A stretch of DNA of 64,000 nucleotides from Omphalotus guepiniiformis (taxonomy: Eukaryota > Basidiomycota > Agaricomycetes > Agaricales > Omphalotaceae). Shown piece by piece: positions 1 to 8,367 of this stretch. The translations under genes were made by a program, and so were the position numbers. Every line of letters starts with the position of its first letter. Within the stretch, counting starts at the first letter, position 1. The stretch lies in assembly GCA_028554645.1 (NCBI GenBank), contig JAQOOI010000064.1, positions 2,914,001 through 2,978,000 of the forward strand, in the 5' to 3' direction. The notes beneath the pieces are model-generated. The model was not told where the DNA came from and searched no databases. It saw only the letters and a list, made by a program, of their open reading frames with translations.

Positions 1-185
1 TTAGAAAGACGATTTTAGTCTGGAAGAGGGGGGGGTACCCTCCTTCCAGATTAAAATTTAGAAATGAGTAAAATTACAAACTCCGCTGATGTGAGCTCGT
101 TGGCGAGATTCGGAGACTCGGCTAAGCTCGCTTATATGAGTTTAGAATAGGATTTAGTTTAGAAATGCCCACGGGAGGTCATCCA
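1..185 (+). mobile_element. Right-end part of a TIR element (first copy)
   Basis: Bases 1-185 are identical, as far as I can align by eye including the run of eight G, to bases 6458-6642. That second stretch is the right-hand part of the TIR element at 6061-6642. The copy ends with the same terminal motif (CCACGGGAGGTCATCCA) and identity stops there: the next bases are CTTTG here and TTCTC in the other copy. The left part of this copy lies outside the window. It has no coding capacity. The perfect identity suggests recent transposition or recent gene conversion. Confidence 0.75.
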
Positions 186-1260
186 CTTTGTTAGTTTTCA
201 TATAGTATCGCTTGATCAAGGTTGCGTTATAGCCTGGGATGGGATGGGATGCGACCTTGAGGCTCCTTGATGCTCCTTGACTCAGGCCAAGACCGTTGCT
301 ATCGTGAACTGCAGTAAAATAAAATGAGTAGTGTTGGTACAATTGCCTCCTGTGTTCATTGTTCAAAAACAGGTAAATTACGTCCGGATTACATTGAAAG
401 TTGGGGGTCTGGAGGTATCGAGAACGCACATAGGGGACACACCTTTCAAGCTTGTGATCGACTCATGGCCACACCCTCGGATCCTACGAGTATGATTATG
501 CTTGGAAGCTTCGTCCAAGAGACTGCGGTGCGGGAGCCTATCCTATCCTATCCTTCCTGCGTACATTCCCAACATTCGAATTCTCCTTGAATCTATTTCT
601 TCGTCGAGCTCCGACTTTTCGGCAAGAATCCCGTCCTTCTGAATTCGTCTTTCATACCCATGTACAGCGGTATTCTCGAGGTTTGCCCTTATAGCTCTGT
701 GATCCGCGGATATCATCAAGTCGATAGTCCCAGGTCCCGAAAGTATGTGCGAAGATGGATGATCGTTGTAAGTGGTTGAGCACGACAGTCGTGAATCTGC
801 CAGCCATGTATTGTACCGGCAGGCAGTTGTATCACATGACTTTGGGCGCGTCTTACTGGCGCCGCCAATGACGACGACGTGCTCTCTCGGAGTTGCGGTT
901 GTTCAACTTCGCGCTCTTCGGTACAGCTATATATCTAGGAAATTTCTGGGGTTCCGCCACCACTTTTATGTCTGCCAACTTGTTGCTCCTCTTCCGCATC
1001 CCGATTCTTCCTGGCCTGGCTTAATCAACGACGATGTTCTGCATGACCTCAGAATAGCTGGTTTTTGAAGGCACGTTAATTCGTAATCTCGTTCACGTCT
1101 TGTTAGTGGCGGCTGTGCGCAGTGCTGTCAATGCCAAAAGCTGTAGAGCTAAGAGACCATGATACTCATCTCCAACTCCACCCGCCCATAAAGCAGTGTG
1201 GCTGTGAGCTAAAAGCTCGTATTTAAACTCGTACGACGTCCAGCTCGTCAAACAGGAATC
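186..1260. other. Upstream region of the first DUF6593 gene, no recognised gene
   Basis: The short frames here (for example 324-590 and 772-1068) match nothing I know and look accidental. From about 606 onward the sequence is recognisably related to the segment starting about 4270. Shared landmarks are a GGCAAGAA block, CATCAAGTCG, and an ACCGGCAGGC...CATCACATGACTTT block. The region is therefore the 5' part of a diverged segmental duplication, and probably contains the promoter of the gene at 1261. Confidence 0.5.
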
Positions 1261-2119
1261 ATGCCAAACCTTACTATTCATCAAACTTCTGCGGCCCTTA
1301 CCAACAACGTCTACCATGACGGTCAAGGAAACACCGTCTACAAAGTCCACACACCCTCCAAGATGTCTAATCGTATCACTACCATCACGAAGACAATTCG
1401 TCGAAGTACCGTTGAACCAGGTTCTTCTCAGAAACCTTCCACCGAACTAAAGTATTCGGAAATCCCGAAATCGTTCAATGGCACGTCAAGTGAAGATCTT
1501 GATAAAGCCGGAGGGAGTAAGGAGGACGATGATGATGTGGCCGTGGGCTGGGACGAGGAGGATGAACAGGATGAACTGCCTGAATTACTGCAGAACGACT
1601 CGGAAACGTTTATGTATCTGGCGCAGATACAGTGGAAATTATTCAAAAGCTCCAGATTTCGATTCGGAGATGGGAAAGAGGTCCAAGCGAAGGATTTCTT
1701 CCGGAAGAAAGGAATGGGTTTTTATGGACGGTATGTTGGTTTCGGTTATGTTTGATTATACTTGCTCACACCTCGTTGTCAGGCATAAGGTGTTCACTGC
1801 ATCTGACGGTAAAGAATATATATGGAAATCGCATGATTATTTTCCAGAGGTGCGTATCTCCTGCTCGTTAATGGAACTGCTTGACTGAGCCCGTTGCTGT
1901 GGCATGTAGCTATATCTGAATGACGAATCCAAGACACCGATTGCTATTTTCCACCCTCCCAAGAGAGATAAACTCTTTTCGAAGGCCGCTCCTGGGTATC
2001 TGGAAATATATCCTGAAGGCCAGCATATGATCGATGAGATTTTCGTGACGTTCATCTACATCGAGAAATTGAGGAAGGACAATGAGACGGCTGCTAGGTC
2101 GAGTGGTACCATAGTATGA
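606..2119 (+). repeat. Segmental duplication, copy 1
   Basis: This segment carries the gene at 1261 plus about 650 bp of upstream DNA. It aligns, with indels and many substitutions, to 4270-5839 in the same orientation about 3.66-3.69 kb away. Intron positions in the two genes are the same. The upstream part is less conserved than the coding part, as expected for an older duplication with selection on the gene. Confidence 0.7.
1261..2119 (+). CDS. DUF6593 family protein (paralogue 1)
   Basis: Three exons: 1261-1730, 1783-1849 and 1910-2119, with introns of 52 and 60 nt bounded by GT...AG. The joined protein has about 248 residues. An N-terminal block (NNVYHD, VYKVHTP, TTITKTIRR) is followed by a low-complexity acidic linker (SKEDDDDVAVGWDEEDEQ). 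A second block follows (FMYLAQIQW, RFRFGDGKEV), then DGKEYIWK and a C-terminal block with PEGQHMIDEIFVTFIYIEKL. This order matches my memory of DUF6593, a family almost confined to basidiomycetes, often multicopy and without a known biochemical role. No signal peptide or membrane segment is visible. The ATG at 1261 matches the paralogue at 4952. The family call is from motif memory; no function is claimed. Confidence 0.8.
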
Positions 2120-2629
2120 CAAATGAAGCCAAATGAATTTGTTTTGAAACTCGAAATACGATCCAGCGCTGTTCAAGCTAATCCTTCGCCGTTTGTTTCA
2201 AGAACAACGTGAATTGCATCAGATGTATATCCTGGAGTTTTCGAGAATAATCATAGGGCACTTAAGACTGAGAGCGATTCCGACTCATTTCGAAGTCAAT
2301 TAACAGTATTGGCCACAATCCCATTCTTCTGCCAATCGAAACTTCCAGCATCCCACTAGACCACGTTGGAAAAGCGCACAAGAGGTGGTGCATAGAAAGG
2401 TTTGCCTGGTGAGCTTCGCCAATGTCGCCGTTCTTGATCATCTTCACCTCCCCGGTACCTTCCTGCGTCAATGTTAACCCCAAGCTCATTCACGCCATAA
2501 AGAACTCACTGCCTGGCGTATTCAAAGCTTCAAGACCCGGTGAATCGCTCTTCTTCATGTCACCCACTTGTGCAGGAAAACTGGCAATGAGATCGTCGCA
2601 GGCTTTCAAATCGCCCGCGTAGCAAAAGT
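2120..2629 (-). pseudogene. Unassigned region with minus-strand coding remnants
   Basis: Two minus-strand frames (2490-2681 and 2262-2489) read with plausible protein character (for example WLYFCYAGDLKACDDLI and MHHLLCAFPTWSSGMLEV) but are separated by stops and a frame change. The right end of the first runs into the inverted repeat of the neighbouring element. This may be a gene remnant interrupted by that element, or chance. I do not recognise the family. Confidence 0.25.
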
Positions 2630-2750
2630 ACAACCAGTTTTGATTAATCAATTTCGGTGAAGCCCGAAATATGAACCGCAATTGAACCAGATGACATAAT
2701 GAACGGTATTTGAACTCCCTCTTATATAATCTTACAGCAAAAGATATCTA

Positions 2751-2840
2751 GCGGCTACTGCAGGACTTGAACCCGAGACCTACTGGCCATCAACTCAATT
2801 AACAAGGCTCATAAACCACTGAGCCACATAAGCATTGATA
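2751..2840 (-). other. tRNA-like Pol III promoter motif (left, inward-facing pair)
   Basis: On the minus strand the sequence reads TGGCTCAGTGG (close to the tRNA A box) and, about 45 bases on, GGGTTCAAGTCC (close to the B box). The 5' and 3' arms do not pair into a proper acceptor stem, so this is a tRNA-derived relic and not a working tRNA gene. Confidence 0.55.
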
Positions 2841-2889
2841 ATAGTGGGACAACTAAAGTAATATTGCACAGCAGATACACATTTCGGTG

Positions 2890-3400
2890 CAAATAATATC
2901 TTAAGTTAATTGTTGCAGTTCAATTCCAGTTCATATACCTGGTTTATTAATCATTATGGTTTCAATTGCTGATCAATTGCTGTTCAAATACTTCTTGGTT
3001 TACAATATATATTGCAGTTCAAATGCAGTTCATTGCTAAGTTCAAATACCTAACTATTTCATTCATTGTATTACTACAGTTCAAATACAGTAATTCAAAT
3101 GCAGTTCAATCACTAGGTTCAAATACTGTTCAATTGCTGAGTTCAAATACCTAGTCTATTACATTTACTGGAGATCAAATGTGGTTCAATTGCTGAGTTT
3201 TGTTCAAATATATAGTTCATTGTAATACTATAGTTCAAATACAGTTCATAAGTTATAATCTCTAAGTTCACATAGTCATTATATTTGCTCTGGTTCAAAT
3301 GCATAGTTCAATTGTAGTTATAATCTGTTCAAATACACAGTTCAAATGCAGTTCATAAGATATATTGTCTAAGTTCAAATGCATAGCTCATAAGTCATAT
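2890..3400 (+). repeat. AT-rich array of GTTCAAAT-like short repeats
   Basis: About a dozen GTTCAAAT or close variants occur here, for example near 2974, 3016, 3040, 3079, 3117, 3141, 3202, 3232, 3291, 3327, 3340 and 3372. They are mixed with CAGTTCAAT and CTAGTT spacers. Spacing is irregular (about 13-60 bp), so it is not a clean minisatellite. The word resembles the core of a Pol III B box (GGTTCRA), as found complete in the flanking tRNA-like sequences. Confidence 0.6.
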
Positions 3401-3442
3401 ATGCTGATCTGATAAGTTGCAATAAAATGTGGGTGTTGCAAA

Positions 3443-3525
3443 TGGCCGTTTGGTGCAGTGGTCTACCTGTTATAACATTGATGCACGCCGCAAGTGCAAG
3501 GGTTCAATTCCTGATGTGAACAAAT
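3443..3525 (+). other. tRNA-like Pol III promoter motif (right)
   Basis: The plus strand carries TTGGTGCAGTGGTCTAC (A-box-like) and, about 50 bases later, AAGGGTTCAATTCCTG (B-box-like). The acceptor arms do not pair well. Together with the oppositely oriented motif at 2751-2840 this suggests a tRNA-derived nonautonomous element. Confidence 0.55.
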
Positions 3526-3612
3526 ATTAATTTTGTATTTCATTACATAATCTGGTTCAATTGCAGATCATATTTCGGGCTTCACAGAAATTGATTAATC
3601 AAAACTAGTTGT

Positions 3613-4951
3613 CTTACAGCGCGTAGACCTGAGGGTCTTCTGGTTCGCTGAATATACACACACGACACCATCGCTGCAACCGCTCACGACATCGCCATCG
3701 AGACTGCCCAGACTGATATAGCAGGATGAACGAGAATTTGAGAACATTCTTTTTGTGTGAAGTCCAAATCGACGACGGAAGGCCGTAAAACCAATAGGAC
3801 ACGCCTTTCCATACTCGTTCCATACTCGGACTGACCGGTTGCACTAAAGTCGCCAGAAACAATGTAACCATTCAGAATAGCAGAGGAGGTGTAAACGAAT
3901 GATGTCTGAATAATGAGTAAATGAGGTCGCCGGCAAAGATCCAGATACGGATTTCACTAGACGAAAAATTGCCGTAGTTGAGTATAGCAACTGTTTGCAG
4001 TGGATGTAACCCTTCTGTCATTTGAACAAGACGCTATATCGAGATAGGGTACCCTCAGCGCGAGACCACGAACAGCGTCTTAATGGCCTGTGAACGTGGA
4101 TACTTTGTGTCTTTGCCAGAGCTTGTTTTCAGAGGCTAGCAACAAAAATGAACGCGAGATATCCAAGCGCAGGAGAAACAGCGTACCAGTCAAAGCCTGA
4201 TCTTTATATACAGCTAGAGCTTCCCGGTAGGATTGCTCATGTCCTTGAATCCTTAAATCTATTCCTTCCTGGAGCTCGTCGGCAAGAAAAACCAGTCTGC
4301 TGAGTCCCTTGAGTGCCTCCATCCATGTACGATGGCGTCATCGAATATCTGCGTAGTCTGGCACTTGTATTTCTGAGACCCGCCAAAGACCATCAAGTCG
4401 TTAATTCCGCGCATATATCCATGGTAAATATATGATCGTAGTGAGATGGAAGTAAGTGACAGAGGCAGCATCAGAGTTGAGAATTAGCGTGTCACTGTGT
4501 ACACCGGCAGGCAAAATACATCACATGACTTTAGGCGTCGGGTCCCTGCGGGCCGGGTGCTGACTCGAACCCCTATTCAGTACTCTGCATGGCACACAAC
4601 TGTGAGGAAGGATTCTTTGTGCTCTGTATGAGATTTTCGTGATATTTCGGAAACAACTGCGCTCAGGAAATTCTTTGACGTATCAGCACTTGTTCTTCTG
4701 CATCCAGGCCTGACCGTCGACGACGCTCTGCATGCACCAGAGTCTACCGAGTCAGGCTGGAGCATCTTGTCCCTCGCGTACATGTCTCGGCAGTGTACAG
4801 TGGCTGGCGCTGTCACAAGGATCCAGTGACAATGCTGTAAACAGGAGGTTTATGACAGTCATCTCCAACTCCACCCGCCACTCCCAGCAGTTGTGGCTGT
4901 GTGCCGTATGATATACATAAACTCGTACCACGTTGAACTCGAACACGAATC
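3613..4951. other. Gap before the second DUF6593 gene
   Basis: The first half holds only short unrecognised frames (for example 3614-3871 on the minus strand). From about 4270 the sequence is the duplicated partner of 606-1260, including the CACCGGCAGGC...CATCACATGACTTTAGGCG block. The last few hundred bases are expected to contain the promoter of the gene at 4952. Confidence 0.45.
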
Positions 4952-5839
4952 ATGAATGTCAACCTTCATCAGACTTCTGGGGGCTACAATGCCATTACCA
5001 ACAACGTATATCATGACGATCAAGGAAACTTCATGTACAAAGTCCATACACCCTTCGAGATTAATCGCACTACTACCATCACCAAAACGATCCGTCGAAG
5101 TAGCGATGAACAAGGTTCAGGTTCAGGTTCCGGTTCCTTTTCTCGGAACCCTGGTAGCGAACCAGGGCCCTCGGAGAACCCGCAATCATCCAAAGGGATG
5201 TCTAGTGAAGATCTTGATAAAGCCCGAGGGAGTGGCGAAGACCTTGATGATGCGGTCGTAGGTTGGGAGGAGGAGGACGGTGAACATGCTGAAACCGACA
5301 AGCGCCCTAAATTACCGCAAAGTGATTCGGAAACGTTTATGTATCTGGCGCAGATACAGTGGAGACATTTCAAGAGCTCCAAGTTCCGATTTGGAGACGG
5401 GAATGAGGTGCAGGCGAAGGATTACTTCCGGAAACAAGGGTGGGGATGGTATGGACGGTATGTTGGTTTCTGTTGAGTCTAACTATATTGCCCACACTTT
5501 ATCGTCAGGCATAAGGTGTTTACTGCATCTGACGGTAAAGATTACATATGGAAATTGGGGCACCATGTTCCAGAGGTGCGTATCCCCTGCTCCTGACTAG
5601 CTCTGTTTGACTGAGCCCGTTCCTGTGGTATGTAGTTATTTCTGAATGACGGCTCCAAGACACCAATCGCTGTCTTCCACCGCAAGAAGTACGGATTATT
5701 TTCGAAGAGCGCTGCTGCGTATCTAGAAATATATCCTGAAGGCCAGCATATAATCGATGAGATACTCGTGACGTTCATCTACATCGAGAAACTGAGGAAG
5801 GACAAAGAGAGGGCTTCTAGGTCGAGTGGTGGACATTAG
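4270..5839 (+). repeat. Segmental duplication, copy 2
   Basis: Partner of 606-2119 in direct orientation. The coding parts share exon structure and most residues. The second copy has gained a Gly-Ser-rich stretch in its linker, and its 5' flank has diverged by indels. Confidence 0.7.
4952..5839 (+). CDS. DUF6593 family protein (paralogue 2)
   Basis: Three exons: 4952-5457, 5509-5575 and 5636-5839, with introns at the same places and phases as in the paralogue at 1261. The joined protein has about 258 residues. It keeps the family blocks: NNVYHDDQGN, TTITKTIRR, FMYLAQIQW, KFRFGDGNEVQAKD, DGKDYIWK and PEGQHIIDEILVTFIYIEKL. The linker differs, with a GSGSGS run and extra Pro/Asn residues before the shared EDLDKA motif. 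Ser-Gly expansion in the linker and conservation elsewhere argue that both copies are under coding constraint. Function is unknown. A short upstream frame in another phase (4956-5261) is a shadow. Confidence 0.8.
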
Positions 5840-6060
5840 ATTTGTGTGACAGAAGCGAAGTGATTATGTTCTGAAACACATTACAGCGCTGTTTGAGCTA
5901 ATCCTTGGGCGCTGGCGCCTTCTTGAACGACCTAAAGGATATAAGCGGCCGGAGATAATTATCACGATTTACATCGTTAGGTATTCCAATTCAGACGTTG
6001 CCGTGATTCACGATTTTGAAAATGAATGGTGGAACGAAATGGCTTTTTCTGATGTACTAT

Positions 6061-6642
6061 TGGGTGACCTCCCGTGGATTTAGAAAACCTAGATTGTTTT
6101 CTAAATCCATCAAACGCGGACTTTGAAAAAAGATAGCTCTAGTTTAGAAAACCGTCGACCAGCCGTTGACCAAATGTTTGGAGTATGTTTGGTCTAGAAT
6201 AATCCGGCTGAAAGCCTGAATAGGAAGTTATTCTTCCCAAAAGCCACTAGGTAGGGCGAAGAAGATTGGGCTCACAGAAATGTTTATTCTCTTTTAAAGT
6301 TCAATAATATGTACAGCTGACAATATATCATCCTATTGAGACGAATACAGCCACTTGCAAGTGACCACTAAGGCTCCCTACGCAAAACTCTAGCTCTGAC
6401 CCTCGGGGACGAATACAAAAAGGGAAGGTGTATCTCCGAGCGGAGCTTGAAATATGTTTAGAAAGACGATTTTAGTCTGGAAGAGGGGGGGGTACCCTCC
6501 TTCCAGATTAAAATTTAGAAATGAGTAAAATTACAAACTCCGCTGATGTGAGCTCGTTGGCGAGATTCGGAGACTCGGCTAAGCTCGCTTATATGAGTTT
6601 AGAATAGGATTTAGTTTAGAAATGCCCACGGGAGGTCATCCA
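6061..6642 (+). mobile_element. Short TIR element (MITE-like), full copy
   Basis: The two ends are inverted copies over about 17 bp (TGGGTGACCTCCCGTGG at the left, and the complement of CCACGGGAGGTCATCCA at the right, one mismatch). A possible 3-bp ATT flank is present on both sides if the element starts at the first GG. Near the left end 6077-6109 forms a hairpin with 13-bp arms (GGATTTAGAAAAC and its complement). No coding frame is seen, so it is nonautonomous. Its last 185 bp recur unchanged at 1-185. Confidence 0.7.
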
Positions 6643-7414
6643 TTCTCACTTCGAATGGGAGTAGCCGCAGTGTATCTGTCAACCGGTGTTCTAACAACAA
6701 GAGTGAGGAAGAGTCAGCGATCTACGGGCGCGTACCTTGAAGCGAGCGATAGAAACCGATTCTAGTCCTCTGTAGACGGAGGCGAATATTTCACCCCCGT
6801 AAACATTGTACACATCGACATCGACACCGGTCTGCGCGGTACACACTAGGTGCAACGATAGCTTGAACAGGCACCTCCAGAGATTTGGAACCATGTTTCC
6901 TGAGTGGTTTCACCGCAACAATTGATTATCTCTATCATAGCATTAGCATCACATGAGCATATCAGCATTTATGGGGTACAACAAAGTGAAACGTACCTCG
7001 TATCCTGCTATATGTAGTCAGTTTGTAGTTCCCGAGGCCCTCCAGAGTTCTTGTTATGATATCGTCCTTTCGGGAATAGTATAACAAAAAGCCCCGCTGC
7101 GCAGAGTACGTGTTAAATTGGCCTAGTAGCATCCTGCACTGGCTATGGTTGTATTAAGAAGACGGTCTTCTTGTTCGGTCTTCTGGCCCGCAGCTCCTCA
7201 CAATCACCAGCGGGCCAACGGGGTGATATAATGCCTACCGGACCATCAATCGCTCAGTCTCATTGACCTGTATATGAATGAATAGCAAGCCTCAGCAACC
7301 TTGTCAAAATAACTGGACATGGACACTGGAAAAACACAAATGAACACGTCAGCAAGCACTTCGTCAGAAAGCTACAGGTTTCACACAAACCCCGTCGGAA
7401 AATTTTCCGCTATT
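6643..7414. other. Intergenic, nothing recognised
   Basis: Only short frames are present (for example 6691-6894 minus and 7319-7540 plus). The latter overlaps the 3' exon of the TIGR04076 gene on the other strand and is a shadow. An imperfect palindrome AAGAAGACGGTCTTCTT lies near 7157. Confidence 0.4.
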
Positions 7415-7850
7415 TTATTGGTTACCGGTCAATGGAACTACCGTGGTAGCAGCATGGCTAAACGTTCTCAACCCAGTACGTATGATCTTGAGTTGGGATC
7501 TACAATTTGGATCCGGGCATGCCACAAGTGCATCTGTTGACATCCAATCATTAGGATGAGTGTCGCGTTGCTTCGCTGCGAGCAAAGGTAAGATAGCACC
7601 TAAGAAGAAGAAGGGAAAACCGAAAAAGTTTCAGAAAACGCGATGAAATTGTAAAAATTGGGGGGGACTCACCAAGAGAATAAATCGAAAATCCTACACC
7701 GTCTGGTAGACGCATCATTTCACCCTCTACTACGAAGTAGTCTCCTTCCTTTGCTCCACATAGGATCTTCTCGCCAGGCGGACAAACTACTTCGACTCGA
7801 AGATCGTAAAGTTGAAAGGTGTCGTCTGTGTGAGTTGAAGTCGCCGACAT
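7415..7850 (-). CDS. TIGR04076 family protein
   Basis: Two exons on the minus strand, 7850-7673 and 7599-7415, joined across a 73-nt intron (GTGAGT...TTAG), give 120 residues. Key blocks are LYDLRVEVVCPPG, ILCGAKEGDYF, GEMMRLPDGVGFSIYSL and, after the intron, AILPLLAAKQRDTHPNDWM and ACPDPNC. This is the pattern of the small TIGR04076 family (conserved Cys and GDYF motif, length about 100-120). I know no established activity for it. The start ATG at 7850 precedes a short variable leader. It lies just downstream of and on the same strand as the aldo/keto reductase at 8368-10705. Whether the two cooperate is speculation. Confidence 0.85.
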
Positions 7851-8367
7851 GATTGCGCTCGAATCTGCTTGAATTCTGCTTTACAATTCGAGATGATATG
7901 GCAGATGCTTGACGACTATAGCGGTCAGTAGACACTTTCAAGTGAAGCAGTCATCAGCGACGCTCGTTGAAAGACATTGAGGATCGTACGTTCTGAGGGA
8001 GGAACAGTTGCGGTATGTAGAGAGTAAGCACGGTTGAGTAAGCATGGTTGACAAACGCGGGAATAGGCGCCCATAATTTTTTTCGGGTTTCCAGGTTCCT
8101 CTTTTACCTCACCTCCATCTTCTATCCTCTTACAGTTGCACTAACTCCCGAATCTCATGGATGCTTCATCTCCATGAACGGATGAACGGTTTGAATTTCA
8201 AGGGTAGCAACTTTAGCTTCAGGCCCTCAATGTCCCACAACCATGGGGCAAGAGTTTACACTTGCAAAGTCTATAGGATGCTCTAGGGTAATTCCAATAC
8301 TAAGTATACATTACTATTAACGTTTCGCTTCATATTAAAACCCTACGCAACTCAGCTAAGGCTCGAT
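7851..8367. other. Intergenic between AKR 3' end and TIGR04076 5' end
   Basis: About 0.5 kb without a supported frame. It should hold the 3' UTR of the reductase and the promoter of the TIGR04076 gene. Both are on the minus strand, so they are arranged head to tail. Confidence 0.4.

Larger units (their letters stand above)
2630..3612. mobile_element. Inverted-repeat element with tRNA-like sequences at both ends
   Basis: The left end (2630-2690) and right end (3550-3612) are inverted copies of about 55-60 bp with few mismatches. Shared blocks include GATTAATCAATTTC, GAAGCCCGAAATATGA and GCAATTGAACCAGAT. Just inside each end is a tRNA-like stretch, minus at the left and plus at the right, with A-box-like and B-box-like motifs. 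The centre is AT-rich and built of GTTCAAAT-type short repeats. No open frame is convincing. It could be two tRNA-derived SINE copies in opposite orientation, or one nonautonomous TIR element that captured tRNA sequence. No clear target-site duplication was found. Confidence 0.6.

Noticed and set aside
2751..3525. Two functional tRNA genes
   Set aside because: A and B boxes are present but the acceptor arms do not pair and there is no clean cloverleaf; they belong to a repeat element.
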